64,000 nucleotides of DNA from JAKRSE01 sp943369295 (GTDB taxonomy: Bacteria; Armatimonadota; Fimbriimonadia; Fimbriimonadales; Fimbriimonadaceae): contig CALRMU020000001.1 of the NCBI GenBank assembly GCA_943369295.1, forward strand, positions 1,054,001 through 1,118,000, read 5' to 3'. Within the stretch, counting starts at the first letter, position 1. Each line of letters opens with the position of its first letter. The notes below the pieces were generated by a model. The model worked only from the letters and a program-made list of their open reading frames with translations. It was not told where the DNA came from and ran no database searches. The translations under genes were made by a program, and so were the position numbers. Below are positions 31,731-40,500 of this stretch, one piece after another.

Positions 31731-31763
31731 GTGGCCTGGTTCAGCTCCGCTGAGCCAGGCCAC
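31731..31763. repeat. Inverted repeat GTGGCCTGGTTCAGC-TCC-GCTGAGCCAGGCCAC
   Basis: A 15-bp stem with one G-T pair and a 3-base loop, directly after the fucosidase gene. It is the same family as the hairpins at 1460 and 52692. A CACTGGCC-CAC-GGCCAGTG hairpin of another family follows at 31802-31826. Confidence 0.7.
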
Positions 31764-31893
31764 AAATACTGTCGACCGGACTCTCCGTCAGCTGTGACTC
31801 CGGGTGCCACTGGCCCACGGCCAGTGAAAGTCTCAAATCGTGTGTCACCCCACAAGTCCCAACCTGGAACGAACCACGCCTGGAAAGTGATGA

Positions 31894-31923
31894 ACTATAT
31901 AGTTGCATATGCAACTATATAGT
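31894..31923. promoter_or_regulatory. 30-bp perfect palindrome, likely MarR-type operator
   Basis: ACTATATAGTTGCAT is followed by its exact reverse complement ATGCAACTATATAGT. The centre TTGCATATGCAA with flanking TATAGT/ACTATA is the style of MarR/OhrR-family operators. It ends 32 bases before the start of the ring-cleaving dioxygenase gene, so a repressor bound here would block the transcript. The AT-rich palindrome contrasts with the GC-rich surroundings. No MarR-family gene is adjacent. Confidence 0.82.
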
Positions 31924-31955
31924 CAAGCAATTCGTACAAGAGAGAACAGAGGATC

Positions 31956-32912
31956 ATGAAAACCCCCCTTCCAGGCATTCACCACGTAACAGCCTTTGCC
32001 GGAGACGCTCAGCAGCACGTTGATTTCTACGCTGACCTGCTGGGGCTGCGCCTGGTTAAGGTCACGATCAACTTCGATGACCCTTCGGTCTACCACACCT
32101 ACTTTGGCGATTATTCCGGCACACCAGGAACCCTGCTCACCTTCTTCCCGATCACCGGAGCGCTGCCCGGAAAAAGAGGGGGAGGCGAGGTTCAGGTCAC
32201 CCAGTTTGCGACAGGCAAGGGCACAATCGGCCAATGGCAGGATAGGCTCCTCTATGCCGGAGTCAACGTTCAAGACCCGACCGAAAGGTTTGGCGACACT
32301 GTGCTGCCCTTCACCGACGCTGACGGAATGAGCCTGGAGATCGTTGAGCCGAGCACCCCTGACCCCAGGGAGGCTTGGACGGCCGGACCCCTTTCGCCAG
32401 AGATGACTCTCCGCGGATTCCATGCCGTGACTCTGGCCAGTATGAGGCCAGAAGAGACCCTAAAACTGATGACCGAAGGCATGGGTTTTACCGAGCTCGC
32501 CCGAAACGACGAGAGAATCAGGCTGAAGGCAGGGGGAGGAAACGAAGCCTTCCTTGTGGACCTTCTGCTTGACACTCTGCCTCTGCGAAGGCAAAGCGCA
32601 GGATCGGTGCACCACGTTGCCTGGCGAACGCCAGACGATGAGGAGCAGATTCTGTGGCGAGAAAAGCTAGCCGCCAGAGGTTTGGATGCCACGACAGTTC
32701 AAGAAAGGAACTACTTTAGATCAATCTATTTCCGAGAACCAGGGGGAATTCTGTTCGAGATCGCGACGGATGCTCCCGGATTCTCGGTTGACGAGCCGCT
32801 AGAAACCCTGGGGCAAGAGCTTAAGCTGCCAGAATGGCTAGAATCACGCCGCAACTCAGTAAGAGCCAAGCTCCCCAGCTTTACAACACCCTCCGGAGTC
32901 CAGTTTCCATGA
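31956..32912 (+). CDS. MhqO-like ring-cleaving dioxygenase (glyoxalase fold)
   Basis: 318 residues made of two vicinal-oxygen-chelate modules. The first opens GIHHVTAFAGDAQQHVDFYA with DLLGLRLVKVTINFDDPSVYH. The second has AGSVHHVAWRT and a C-terminal GGILFEIATDAPGF with the metal-ligand glutamate. This is the pattern of MhqO-type enzymes that detoxify hydroquinones and catechols in Bacillus under MarR (MhqR) control. A 30-bp palindrome directly upstream and a carboxylesterase gene downstream (ATGA overlap) support the same role here: sensing and breaking down quinone-type electrophiles. Confidence 0.87.
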   Translation: MKTPLPGIHHVTAFAGDAQQHVDFYADLLGLRLVKVTINFDDPSVYHTYFGDYSGTPGTLLTFFPITGALPGKRGGGEVQVTQFATGKGTIGQWQDRLLYAGVNVQDPTERFGDTVLPFTDADGMSLEIVEPSTPDPREAWTAGPLSPEMTLRGFHAVTLASMRPEETLKLMTEGMGFTELARNDERIRLKAGGGNEAFLVDLLLDTLPLRRQSAGSVHHVAWRTPDDEEQILWREKLAARGLDATTVQERNYFRSIYFREPGGILFEIATDAPGFSVDEPLETLGQELKLPEWLESRRNSVRAKLPSFTTPSGVQFP

Positions 32913-33523
32913 GCACAACACCCGAATTCATTCATCGAATCGAACCCAGCCAGGGCCGACAGGAGGTTTTGATCCTCCTGCACGGCACGGGGGCTGATGA
33001 GCACGACCTGGTCGATTTCGGCCAGGCGCTGGTGCCGGGTGCAGCGATCCTTTCTCCGCGTGGCAAGAGCCGGGATGAGGGGGTGAACCGCTGGTTTAGG
33101 CGTTTCGCCGAGGGGCTGTTTGACGTGGAAGACCTTCACGCCAAGACTGCCGAACTGGCTGCCTTTCTTGACCAAGCCGTAATCGATAACGGCTGGCAGG
33201 GCTGGCCCGTAACCCTGGTCGGCTACAGCAACGGCGCCAACATGGCGGCTTCGCTGCTGCTCTCGGGCCATTCTGGGGCGAGCAAGGCTGTTCTTCTGCG
33301 GCCGATGCTGCCTTTTGAACCAGAGCTTCTGCCGAATCTTTCGGGCCGCAAGGTCTTAATCGCCTCCGGAGAAAGAGACCCTATCTGCCTGCCTAGCCAG
33401 GGTCTGGCACTTGAAGAGCTTCTGGTACGGGCCGGGGCGGCTGTCGAGGTCTACTGGGCACCGACGGGCCACGGGCTTACCGAGGGGGATTTCCAAGCGG
33501 CGAGGGAGTTCTTGGCTCGGTAA
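32909..33523 (+). CDS. MhqD-like carboxylesterase (alpha/beta hydrolase)
   Basis: 204 residues from the ATG at 32909, which overlaps the dioxygenase stop. The frame extends upstream but only across the neighbour. Oxyanion loop LLHGTGADEHDL, nucleophile elbow GYSNGAN with Ser107, acidic residue in SGERDP and the histidine in TGHGLT make a complete triad. It belongs to the phospholipase/carboxylesterase group that includes MhqD and predicted phospholipases. Together with the dioxygenase it forms a two-gene unit behind the palindromic operator. Confidence 0.85.
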   Translation: MSTTPEFIHRIEPSQGRQEVLILLHGTGADEHDLVDFGQALVPGAAILSPRGKSRDEGVNRWFRRFAEGLFDVEDLHAKTAELAAFLDQAVIDNGWQGWPVTLVGYSNGANMAASLLLSGHSGASKAVLLRPMLPFEPELLPNLSGRKVLIASGERDPICLPSQGLALEELLVRAGAAVEVYWAPTGHGLTEGDFQAAREFLAR

Positions 33524-33605
33524 GGCTGGAGACTTAGCTAGATTGGTCAGAAGAATCTTCTGAGTTTACTTGCCAGTACATCAGCAGTAAGGGTAGAAAT
33601 GAGTC

Positions 33606-34109
33606 GTGGACATCCTTACTGCAATTGGCTTTGCTGTGCTGAACCCTCTTCGAGGATATTCTCCAGTTGACTCAGGTGAGCCCCTTGTCTACTCAAGCAA
33701 AGTTGCCAGTCCAGCTGACAGCAAAAGTGGACTTCTCACCGTATCGTCAGATGCGCAGTTTATTCAGTACTTGTGCACTGTAAAGGATACCGACAGCTAC
33801 AGGTCAAAGAGGGATGGCAAGTTGGTGCTAGTGATGCTGCCAGATGCTTCAGTCTATGGGAAGATTTCCAGTGGAACCTTGGTGGCTGTCAGTCACTCGT
33901 TTGAGGATGGAACGAAGGGCATGATCTTCATTATCTGGGGTTATGCAGTGCCTCCAGGGCAGGTTGTCTACAGCTTCGATAAGTTTAAGGCAGTAGATAA
34001 GGCGAGATCACCTCTTGTCAAAGATCGCGACGGTACATGGCAGCTATTCGTTGTCAAAACAATCGGAGCCAAGGAAGAAGCCAAGAAACCGATGGGGGAC
34101 AGAAAGTGA
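33606..34109 (+). CDS. Hypothetical protein, first of a coupled pair
   Basis: 167 residues from a GTG start, not recognised. There is no signal peptide. The body alternates short hydrophobic strands (GKLVLVMLPDASVYGKISSG, TKGMIFIIWGYAVPPGQVVY) and ends in a lysine-rich tail. The stop overlaps the next gene's GTG (GTGA), so the two are translated together. Lys/Asp content and more AT-rich codons than the neighbours hint at acquired DNA, which I could not measure here. Confidence 0.6.
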   Translation: MDILTAIGFAVLNPLRGYSPVDSGEPLVYSSKVASPADSKSGLLTVSSDAQFIQYLCTVKDTDSYRSKRDGKLVLVMLPDASVYGKISSGTLVAVSHSFEDGTKGMIFIIWGYAVPPGQVVYSFDKFKAVDKARSPLVKDRDGTWQLFVVKTIGAKEEAKKPMGDRK

Positions 34110-35035
34110 TTTTTGGCTTGCTGACAGCTTTTAGTTTTGGCGGCGGCGATAGTGTGCAGCTTGCTTCGGCAGTTGGGACATCTTTAAAGCAGACCGTTGT
34201 TGTAATGGCCCCACAAGAAGCAAAGTTTCAGCCATTTGGGATGACTTATAATTCACGGCTAGATCTGCTCGCAAAAATGAAAGATTCTTCTGATCTTTTT
34301 CAGCCTGTGCCTAAGTGGAATGCTTTTAGAGGCAGAACCCTGCCTCTGGAATACATATTGCCGAGCTTAGCCCGGACGCGGGATTTTTTCGGGGTCACAG
34401 ATTCTTTAGCTGTTTCAGATGGATTGGTAAGCAGCAAGCCTGGTGGGTCAGGCATCCGAATGGGAGGTCTTCAATCAAGCAAATTTTCCAAAAAGGTATC
34501 TGTCCATTGGTTTTTGCAAAACTTACCAATTGCAGTGTTCTGCAGGTATGAAAGTGAAAAGGAGCTTCTAGGTATGACCGCGAGCTTAGCCGCTGGAAAA
34601 CTGACAGATGCAGACAACGGCTATTCGATAGACCTTGATCCTGTCGCTTTTCGGTTTGCGTTGACTGATTGCTTTCTCGAAGCCCATAGGCTAAACAAGG
34701 ATTTGTTGTCCAAACAAGACCTTGCCTTTTCGGTTGCTGGCCTGAAGACATTTTCAGACTCTGAGGTTGTCCAGGCTTTTTCTAGTCGGACGAGCTTTGT
34801 CCAGGTCCCCATGCCCAAAGGTTCTGATCTTTATAAGCTGGCGATGGAGCGAATCAAGGCAGATTTTCCGACAGCTCTTGGCCTGGCAGGCGTCGACATT
34901 AATCGGAATGGAGCTGACTGGCTGAAAGCAAATGTAAATTTTGAAGGCGATGGAATGGTGGAGCTACGACCCTTTTCCCCTGTTCGGGCCTACCTGCCAA
35001 TTAAGGGACAAGCAAACCAATGGTTTGCCTATTGA
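34106..35035 (+). CDS. Hypothetical protein, second of a coupled pair
   Basis: About 309 residues from the GTG at 34106. The start is chosen because it overlaps the preceding stop, and it gives a hydrophobic opening (IFGLLTAFSFGGGD). The product is not recognised. Repeated helices such as NGYSIDLDPVAFRFALTDCF and SDLYKLAMERIKADFPTALG suggest an alpha/beta globular protein. No catalytic motif is apparent. It converges with the minus-strand gene ending at 35029, and the stops overlap by seven bases. Confidence 0.6.
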   Translation: MIFGLLTAFSFGGGDSVQLASAVGTSLKQTVVVMAPQEAKFQPFGMTYNSRLDLLAKMKDSSDLFQPVPKWNAFRGRTLPLEYILPSLARTRDFFGVTDSLAVSDGLVSSKPGGSGIRMGGLQSSKFSKKVSVHWFLQNLPIAVFCRYESEKELLGMTASLAAGKLTDADNGYSIDLDPVAFRFALTDCFLEAHRLNKDLLSKQDLAFSVAGLKTFSDSEVVQAFSSRTSFVQVPMPKGSDLYKLAMERIKADFPTALGLAGVDINRNGADWLKANVNFEGDGMVELRPFSPVRAYLPIKGQANQWFAY

Positions 35036-35505
35036 GTTAGAGGAAGGGAATTTCTTGCCGTGGCTTTTGGAAGTTTAGCCTCTTCCAAAAGCCATCGGAC
35101 AAACTGTCCGGTCTGATAGGCAACATCCTTTTCTCTGCTTTGAGATATCAACAAATAGTAGGCTTTGGAGTTGAATGTCACATAGTGCAGAAAGTTATTT
35201 GAACTTTCGATTACTTTGGCTTCAATAGTGTTTAGTGGTGTCTCACTCTTGACCAGTTGTTGGTCCGTCTCAAAAGCTATCCAGTTGCCCTTCTTCCCAA
35301 AAACCACAGCAGGCTGTTTGAACTTCGCCTTAGGATACAGCTTCAGAATCCGGCTGACTGCCTCCGCGTTCTGACTTTGGCTTGGCTTTATAGTCCTTTT
35401 GAGGTCAATGTTCATTTCCCGAATCGTAAGAGCAAAGAGTCCGATAAACAAAACTACTGGTATGGCCAACAACACCTGAGTTTCTGGCCACACTTTCTTT
35501 TTCAT
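35029..35505 (-). CDS. Hypothetical single-pass membrane protein
   Basis: 158 residues from the ATG at 35505, preceded by AAAGGTGAGCAA. A single hydrophobic segment (TQVLLAIPVVLFIGLFALTI) lies near the N-terminus, and the remainder is an extracytoplasmic soluble domain with alternating strands (YVTFNSKAYYLLISQSREKD). It is not recognised. It overlaps the upstream gene by four bases, and both have the same layout (short anchor plus small domain), so they may be paralogues. Confidence 0.6.
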   Translation of the reverse strand: MKKKVWPETQVLLAIPVVLFIGLFALTIREMNIDLKRTIKPSQSQNAEAVSRILKLYPKAKFKQPAVVFGKKGNWIAFETDQQLVKSETPLNTIEAKVIESSNNFLHYVTFNSKAYYLLISQSREKDVAYQTGQFVRWLLEEAKLPKATARNSLPLTQ

Positions 35506-35948
35506 TTGCTCACCTTTCTTGAATGAATGGTCCTCAGCACCCATTGGGAGTTCCTTGGCTGGCGAACTAACACGGCATATGACCTTCCGCCAACATCATA
35601 TCGCCAGATTCTTGCCTCCTTGTCCAGCGGAGTCATCCTTATTCCCTTAAAGGGCTCCGAAGCTTTCAGTTCTCCATACATCGCACCTTCATCCCGATCA
35701 ATGACCACGCTGTTTGCCTTGATGTCACTTGGCTGCCAATGCGGGGCGACTTCCTTGTAGAAACGGGCCTCTTCCTCCGGCCCAGGAGGTCGATGCATCT
35801 GGTCGGAAACGAACTTAAGGAACACAGCTATAGCTCCTCCCAGCAGAATCAGGACTCCCAAAGTCAGCAGGAATTCGGCTAGTCGAGTTTCCCACCACCT
35901 TAGTGTTTTCCCGTCCATTGGCATGGAAGCCATCTTATCCATAAGCAA
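35502..35948 (-). CDS. Hypothetical single-pass membrane protein
   Basis: 148 residues. One N-terminal membrane helix (AEFLLTLGVLILLGGAIAVFL) follows a short cytoplasmic head, and then comes a soluble domain rich in Arg/Glu/Trp (ARIWRYDVGGRSYAVLVRQP). It is not recognised. Methionines at residues 3, 6 and 9 are alternative starts. It lies downstream of a terminator and ahead of the gene at 35505, forming a two-gene unit whose products are similarly built. Confidence 0.6.
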   Translation of the reverse strand: MLMDKMASMPMDGKTLRWWETRLAEFLLTLGVLILLGGAIAVFLKFVSDQMHRPPGPEEEARFYKEVAPHWQPSDIKANSVVIDRDEGAMYGELKASEPFKGIRMTPLDKEARIWRYDVGGRSYAVLVRQPRNSQWVLRTIHSRKVSK

Positions 35949-36007
35949 CAGGCGCTAGGCAGCCACGAGTTCCCGCCAAGTCCAGAGTTGGTAAGGCAGA
36001 ATAAAGC

Positions 36008-36047
36008 AAAAGTTCTGGCCAAGACATGTGTCTTGACCAGAACTTTT
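36008..36047 (-). terminator. Bidirectional stem-loop terminator
   Basis: AAAAGTTCTGG (36008-36018) with CCAGAACTTTT (36037-36047) and CAAGACA (36020-36026) with TGTCTTG (36029-36035) form an 18-bp stem with one internal mismatch and a two-base loop. On the minus strand the T-run follows the stem, so it ends the caspase-AAA operon. Confidence 0.82.
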
Positions 36048-36059
36048 ATCTGCCCAGAA

Positions 36060-37568
36060 TCACTCCGGTTCTTCGCTTCGCACGGCACTCGGTCGAGCCC
36101 GCAAGGTTGCCCATTCTCGCAGATCGTCGATGCCTTCCTTCATCATCACGCTTAAAGGAACCTGGCTCTCAGCCTCTTCCATCAGGTCCTTAACCGCCAG
36201 CTCGCGGCCATCGAAAAAGGCGTGGTTGAGGCCAGAAACAACAACCTGCTCAATTTCTGCTCCGCTAAAACCCTTTGTAGCCAAGGCCAGCTGCTTGACC
36301 TTAAATTTCTTGGGGTCGCGCTTGCGCTTGCTGAGGTGGATGTTAAAAATTTCCTCTCTTTCTTTCAGGTCAGGAAGATCGATGAAGAAGATTTCATCGA
36401 AGCGCCCTTTTCTCAAAAGCTCGGGCGGGAGGGCAGAAACATCGTTGGCGGTGGCGATAAGAAAGACTGGCTTGGTTTTTTCCTGCATCCAGGTGAGGAA
36501 GGTGGAGAAAACACGGGCCGTGGTGCCAGAATCGCTGACCCCTCCGCCGCCCATTCCGGCAAAACCCTTTTCCAGCTCATCGATCCAGAGGCAGCAGGGA
36601 GCCAAAGATTCTGCAATCCGGATGGCTTTGCGCATGTTCTCTTCGCTCTGTCCAACCAAGCTGCCGAAAATTCTGCCGACGTCCATCTTCAGCATGGGCA
36701 GGCTCCAGCTTGCAGCAATGGCCTTGGCGACCAAAGATTTTCCGCAGCCCTGAACGCCGATCATCAGGACACCCTTGGGGGCAGGGATTCCGAACTCGCG
36801 GGCGGCATCGGTAAAGCTGCGGCTGCGCTTGGCCAGCCACTCCTTCATCAGCTCGTGGCCGCCAACATCCTTCATGTTAGATTCAGCCGGATAGAACTGC
36901 AGGGTGCCGGTTTTGCGGACGATCTGCTTTTTCTCTTCAATAATCTGGTCGACAGTCAGCTTTTTGGCTTCTACCAAGCTGCGGGCGAGGGCCGATTCGA
37001 TCTCGTCCGTAGTCAAGCCCTGAGCCGATTTGACGATCAGTTCTCTTTCTTCCGGAGTCAGCTCGACTGAAACCAATGGGCTGTCTTTCATCGAGTTGAT
37101 AACGACATCCAGCTGCTTTTCAATATCCTCAACTTCCGGCATGGGAAATTCCATAACGGAAATGTCTTTCTCCAGCTCGATTGGCAGAGAAAGCGATGGG
37201 CTGAGAAGAATAAGAGTCTGACTTCGAAGTCTCAGCCTGGTAGCAAGGTCTCTTAAGAGTCGCACCACACGAGAATCCCTCATGTAAGGGTGAAAATCTT
37301 TTACCAAGAAGAGGGCGAACTCGGGTGCTTCGTGAACCTGGGCTAAAGCCTCGAGTTCAGCGGGAAGCTGAGTTTTGGGCGCCATCGATGGGGGCCGGGG
37401 GATCTCCGGCTTCATTCCCTGGGTAACGCTCCACACATGCAGCCTGCGGTTAAGCTTGTCGGCAACAGTCTTAACCGCTTCTTCCACGCGCCTTTCTTCC
37501 CAACTCGTTATCCAGATGATTGGATACCGAGCGCGGATAAGGACTTCAATCTCCCTTTGGGGCTGCAT
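36060..37568 (-). CDS. Ycf46-like AAA+ ATPase
   Basis: 502 residues. The N-terminal domain (1-230) begins REIEVLIRARYPIIWITSWE and recalls the Ycf46 family of cyanobacteria and other bacteria. The AAA+ module follows: Walker A GVQGCGKS (271-278), Walker B CCLWIDE with Asp330/Glu331, sensor-1 ATAND, the arginine-finger region RKGRFDE and the C-terminal helical lid. There is no signal peptide, so it is cytoplasmic. It is the last gene of an operon after two caspase-fold genes (9-base gap). Its task there is unknown. A remodelling or signalling role is inferred only from the fold. Confidence 0.85.
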   Translation of the reverse strand: MQPQREIEVLIRARYPIIWITSWEERRVEEAVKTVADKLNRRLHVWSVTQGMKPEIPRPPSMAPKTQLPAELEALAQVHEAPEFALFLVKDFHPYMRDSRVVRLLRDLATRLRLRSQTLILLSPSLSLPIELEKDISVMEFPMPEVEDIEKQLDVVINSMKDSPLVSVELTPEERELIVKSAQGLTTDEIESALARSLVEAKKLTVDQIIEEKKQIVRKTGTLQFYPAESNMKDVGGHELMKEWLAKRSRSFTDAAREFGIPAPKGVLMIGVQGCGKSLVAKAIAASWSLPMLKMDVGRIFGSLVGQSEENMRKAIRIAESLAPCCLWIDELEKGFAGMGGGGVSDSGTTARVFSTFLTWMQEKTKPVFLIATANDVSALPPELLRKGRFDEIFFIDLPDLKEREEIFNIHLSKRKRDPKKFKVKQLALATKGFSGAEIEQVVVSGLNHAFFDGRELAVKDLMEEAESQVPLSVMMKEGIDDLREWATLRARPSAVRSEEPE

Positions 37569-37577
37569 GTTTTGAAC

Positions 37578-40500
37578 TTACCCCGCTCCGGCCGGTTGGG
37601 CTGCAGGGCCCCCCAAGTTTCGGGGTGTTTTGATCGGAACTTCCAGCTGCAGGATCTTGGCTTCTACCGCCTGACGCAGCTTAAGGGCAAGGGCGGCAAG
37701 ACTGCTTTTTGCTCCTTCCACCTCAATTGTCTCTAAGGTGCGTCGGTTCATTTCAGCATCAAACCTCTGCACCACAACCCTTACCTTAACCACCTCGCCA
37801 GAAACTGTGTAGCTGCCGGCAATGCGGTAGACCAGGGGGTGCTTGGCAATATCGAACCAAGCCTTGACTCCTTCTGCCTGGCGCATTTCGGTTGCGATTA
37901 CCTTTTCGAGTCCCAAAGGATCTTCTTCATCAAGATCGAAAGTGCCAACGATGACCACCGGCTTGGGAGGCCTGAGGCCAAGCTGGCCGCGGAACTCGGG
38001 TTTGGTCAGGCCGAGATCGAAGCTGGAGGCAGATGAGCGGCGGAATTCCGGCCTTTGAACACCCTTGATTCCGACTTCGTTCTTCAGGCTTTCCACCCTG
38101 TCAGCGGCGTAGGTCAGCCACCTCTCGACATCGAGGAAGAGTTCGCTGCCGTTGCCTGGCCGAAGGCCGGCAGGGGAGGCTTGATCGATAGCTTCGAGAA
38201 GGGAATAGGTGAGCATTCCGTGGTCCACCTGAACCGATTCGTAGCTTAATTGGTCGGCGGCGCTGCCTGCCAGCAGCCAGACTCCGGCAGCATCTCGCAG
38301 AGATTCGTAGGCTCGGCGGTAGTCACCACTTACGCTTCGATCGGCAACCAGATCTTTCGCAGCCGCACCGCTGTGGCAGGTATCCAAGATCACCACCTGC
38401 TTTTGAGCAGGAATGGCGGCCAAAGCAGCCTGAAGATCTTCGCCCGAAACGACTGTCGTTCCGATGGCAGAAGCAGCAAGGTTGGCTGGATCGGCATCTG
38501 CGGCCAAAAAGAAGTAGCCAGTCTTGTCTCCCATCTTGCTTGTTCCGTGACCACTGAGATAAACCAGAAGGATATCGGAGGAGGTTGCTTTGGTTGAGAC
38601 ATCTTTAAGCCAGGCGAGAATGGCAGCTCGCGTTGGCTTTTTGGATGGGTCGGCTGTGGTCAGAACCTCAATGTTCACCCGACCTGGCAGCAGCCGCTCC
38701 GCCGTGACCTGCATCGATTTAGCGAGTTCGCGGGCATCGTTAGGCGGAGCCTGAAGGTCGCCATCCGCGCCGATGTAATCACCCACTCCGGTGAAAAGGG
38801 CGTAGAGCTTGACGTCTGGCGCCTTAAGGTCTTGCGGGACTCCGAGATCAAGGCGGGTGGGTGGGGAAGTCAGATCGCCATCTTGATTCGTGGCAATCAC
38901 CTCCAGCCAGTTGGTTGATCCTGGGGGCAGGGCTGCCTCTGGCAGCAAAAGGCTGCTGAAGCTGGCCTTGTCAATAGAATAGTAGCCCTTGCCTTCGCGG
39001 GTATCTACGACCTTTCCGTTGACCTTAACCACCACCTTGCCAATTCCGCCATCGTCACGGGACTTGAGCTCAATATCAATCAAGTTGGTTTTGCGGCTGT
39101 TCTGGCTGACTTTTACTTCTGGAAAGAGGCGCAGACTGGCAAGGGGGGGAACCTCCCGCTTCGGGTCTTTGTCGATTCCCAGAATCTTGGCGAAGAGATT
39201 TGGGTCGTAGTAGCGGCCCTTCATCTGCTCCACTTCAATCGCCTCGATGCCTCCGGGCCAGGAGATAACGTAGCTGGCACCGGGGACTCGGCCCGGATCA
39301 GTGGCATCGTATCGGCCTTCGTCATCTAGCGCCAGCCAGCTTCCATCGCGCATGGCGGCAAAGGTGCCTTCTCGCTTTAGAGTTTTTGCCGATTCGTTCA
39401 GCGATAGAATATCAATGTCGTTAAAGTGTTCCAGCCAGATTCGGTTTGTTCCGTGGATAAACCCGCAGCCAATGATGGCTGAATCGTATCGAACGACTAC
39501 TTCTTTACCTGAGATGAGTTCTTCAACTCTTAAGGAGTTTCCTTCTGGCGGGGTCAGCTGATTTCCGCTGCGGCCAAAAACGATTAATCTTTTGTCTGCA
39601 CTGATGGCGGCCCCAGTTGTGGGGGCATCCATCATAGGGCCAAGATCTCGAACGACTTTGCCTTCTTCGATATCAAGCACGAGGCCAGCCAAACCGGTAA
39701 GGACGGCATGCCTGCTGTCGACCACGGTCACTTCATGCCTTACGGGAGTGAAGTTTTTGTGCTCAATTGTTTTTAACAGGGTGTAGTCCTCACCCGAATA
39801 GACATCGGTCTTTTCGTGCTCAGAGAGAATGAGTTTCGTGCTGTCAGGCGTCCAAGCGGGGACTGTGTAGCCAGAACGGAAGGGGGCAAACCGTGTGAAA
39901 AGGTCCTTCACCAAATCAAGCACGATCACCTGCGGCTGGCTGCCAGGAATCACGTAGTTTGTAAGAATAACCTTGGTTCCATCGGGCGAAGGTATGGCAT
40001 CTCGCCAAACTTGAGCTTCTTCAAAACCCCAGCTATCCTCAATTTTCATTGTGTCTGCTCTGATCTTAAAGACACCTTTCGATTGGACAAGAAAAAGTTT
40101 AGAATTATCTTTTGAGAAAAAGGCTTGACGGTAGCTCCAAGATCTTTCTGGCTTTGTAAGGCTGGGCCGATCAAGGTCGTGAACCCTTAATGTATTAGTA
40201 GCACTATCCTGCAGCACCAGCATGCGGCCATCGGGAGAGGAAACGTGTCCAAAAGTTGTGGCCGGGGGCGAGAAAACTGGAGCTGACTGCTCCATGCTCG
40301 CAAAGATGGGTCGGTAGGTAAAAGACCTCGTGTCGGGAGATGCGCTCAACCTCATGCGGCCGGATTCGGGAAAGAAAACCGCGTTGTTGATTACCAAGGC
40401 AGCCCCGGCCTGGATTTGCTGAGCAACCCCCGTGGCAAGATCGTGACGACGAATCGTTCCGCTTTGGTAGCCCACCCAAAACGATTTGCTGTCGAAGCTG

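Noticed and set aside
36060..37568. Idea that the AAA+ ATPase is the Mpa/ARC partner of the proteasome homologue
   Set aside because: The N-terminal half resembles Ycf46, not the coiled coil and OB domains of Mpa, and the gene is 16 kb away in a caspase operon.
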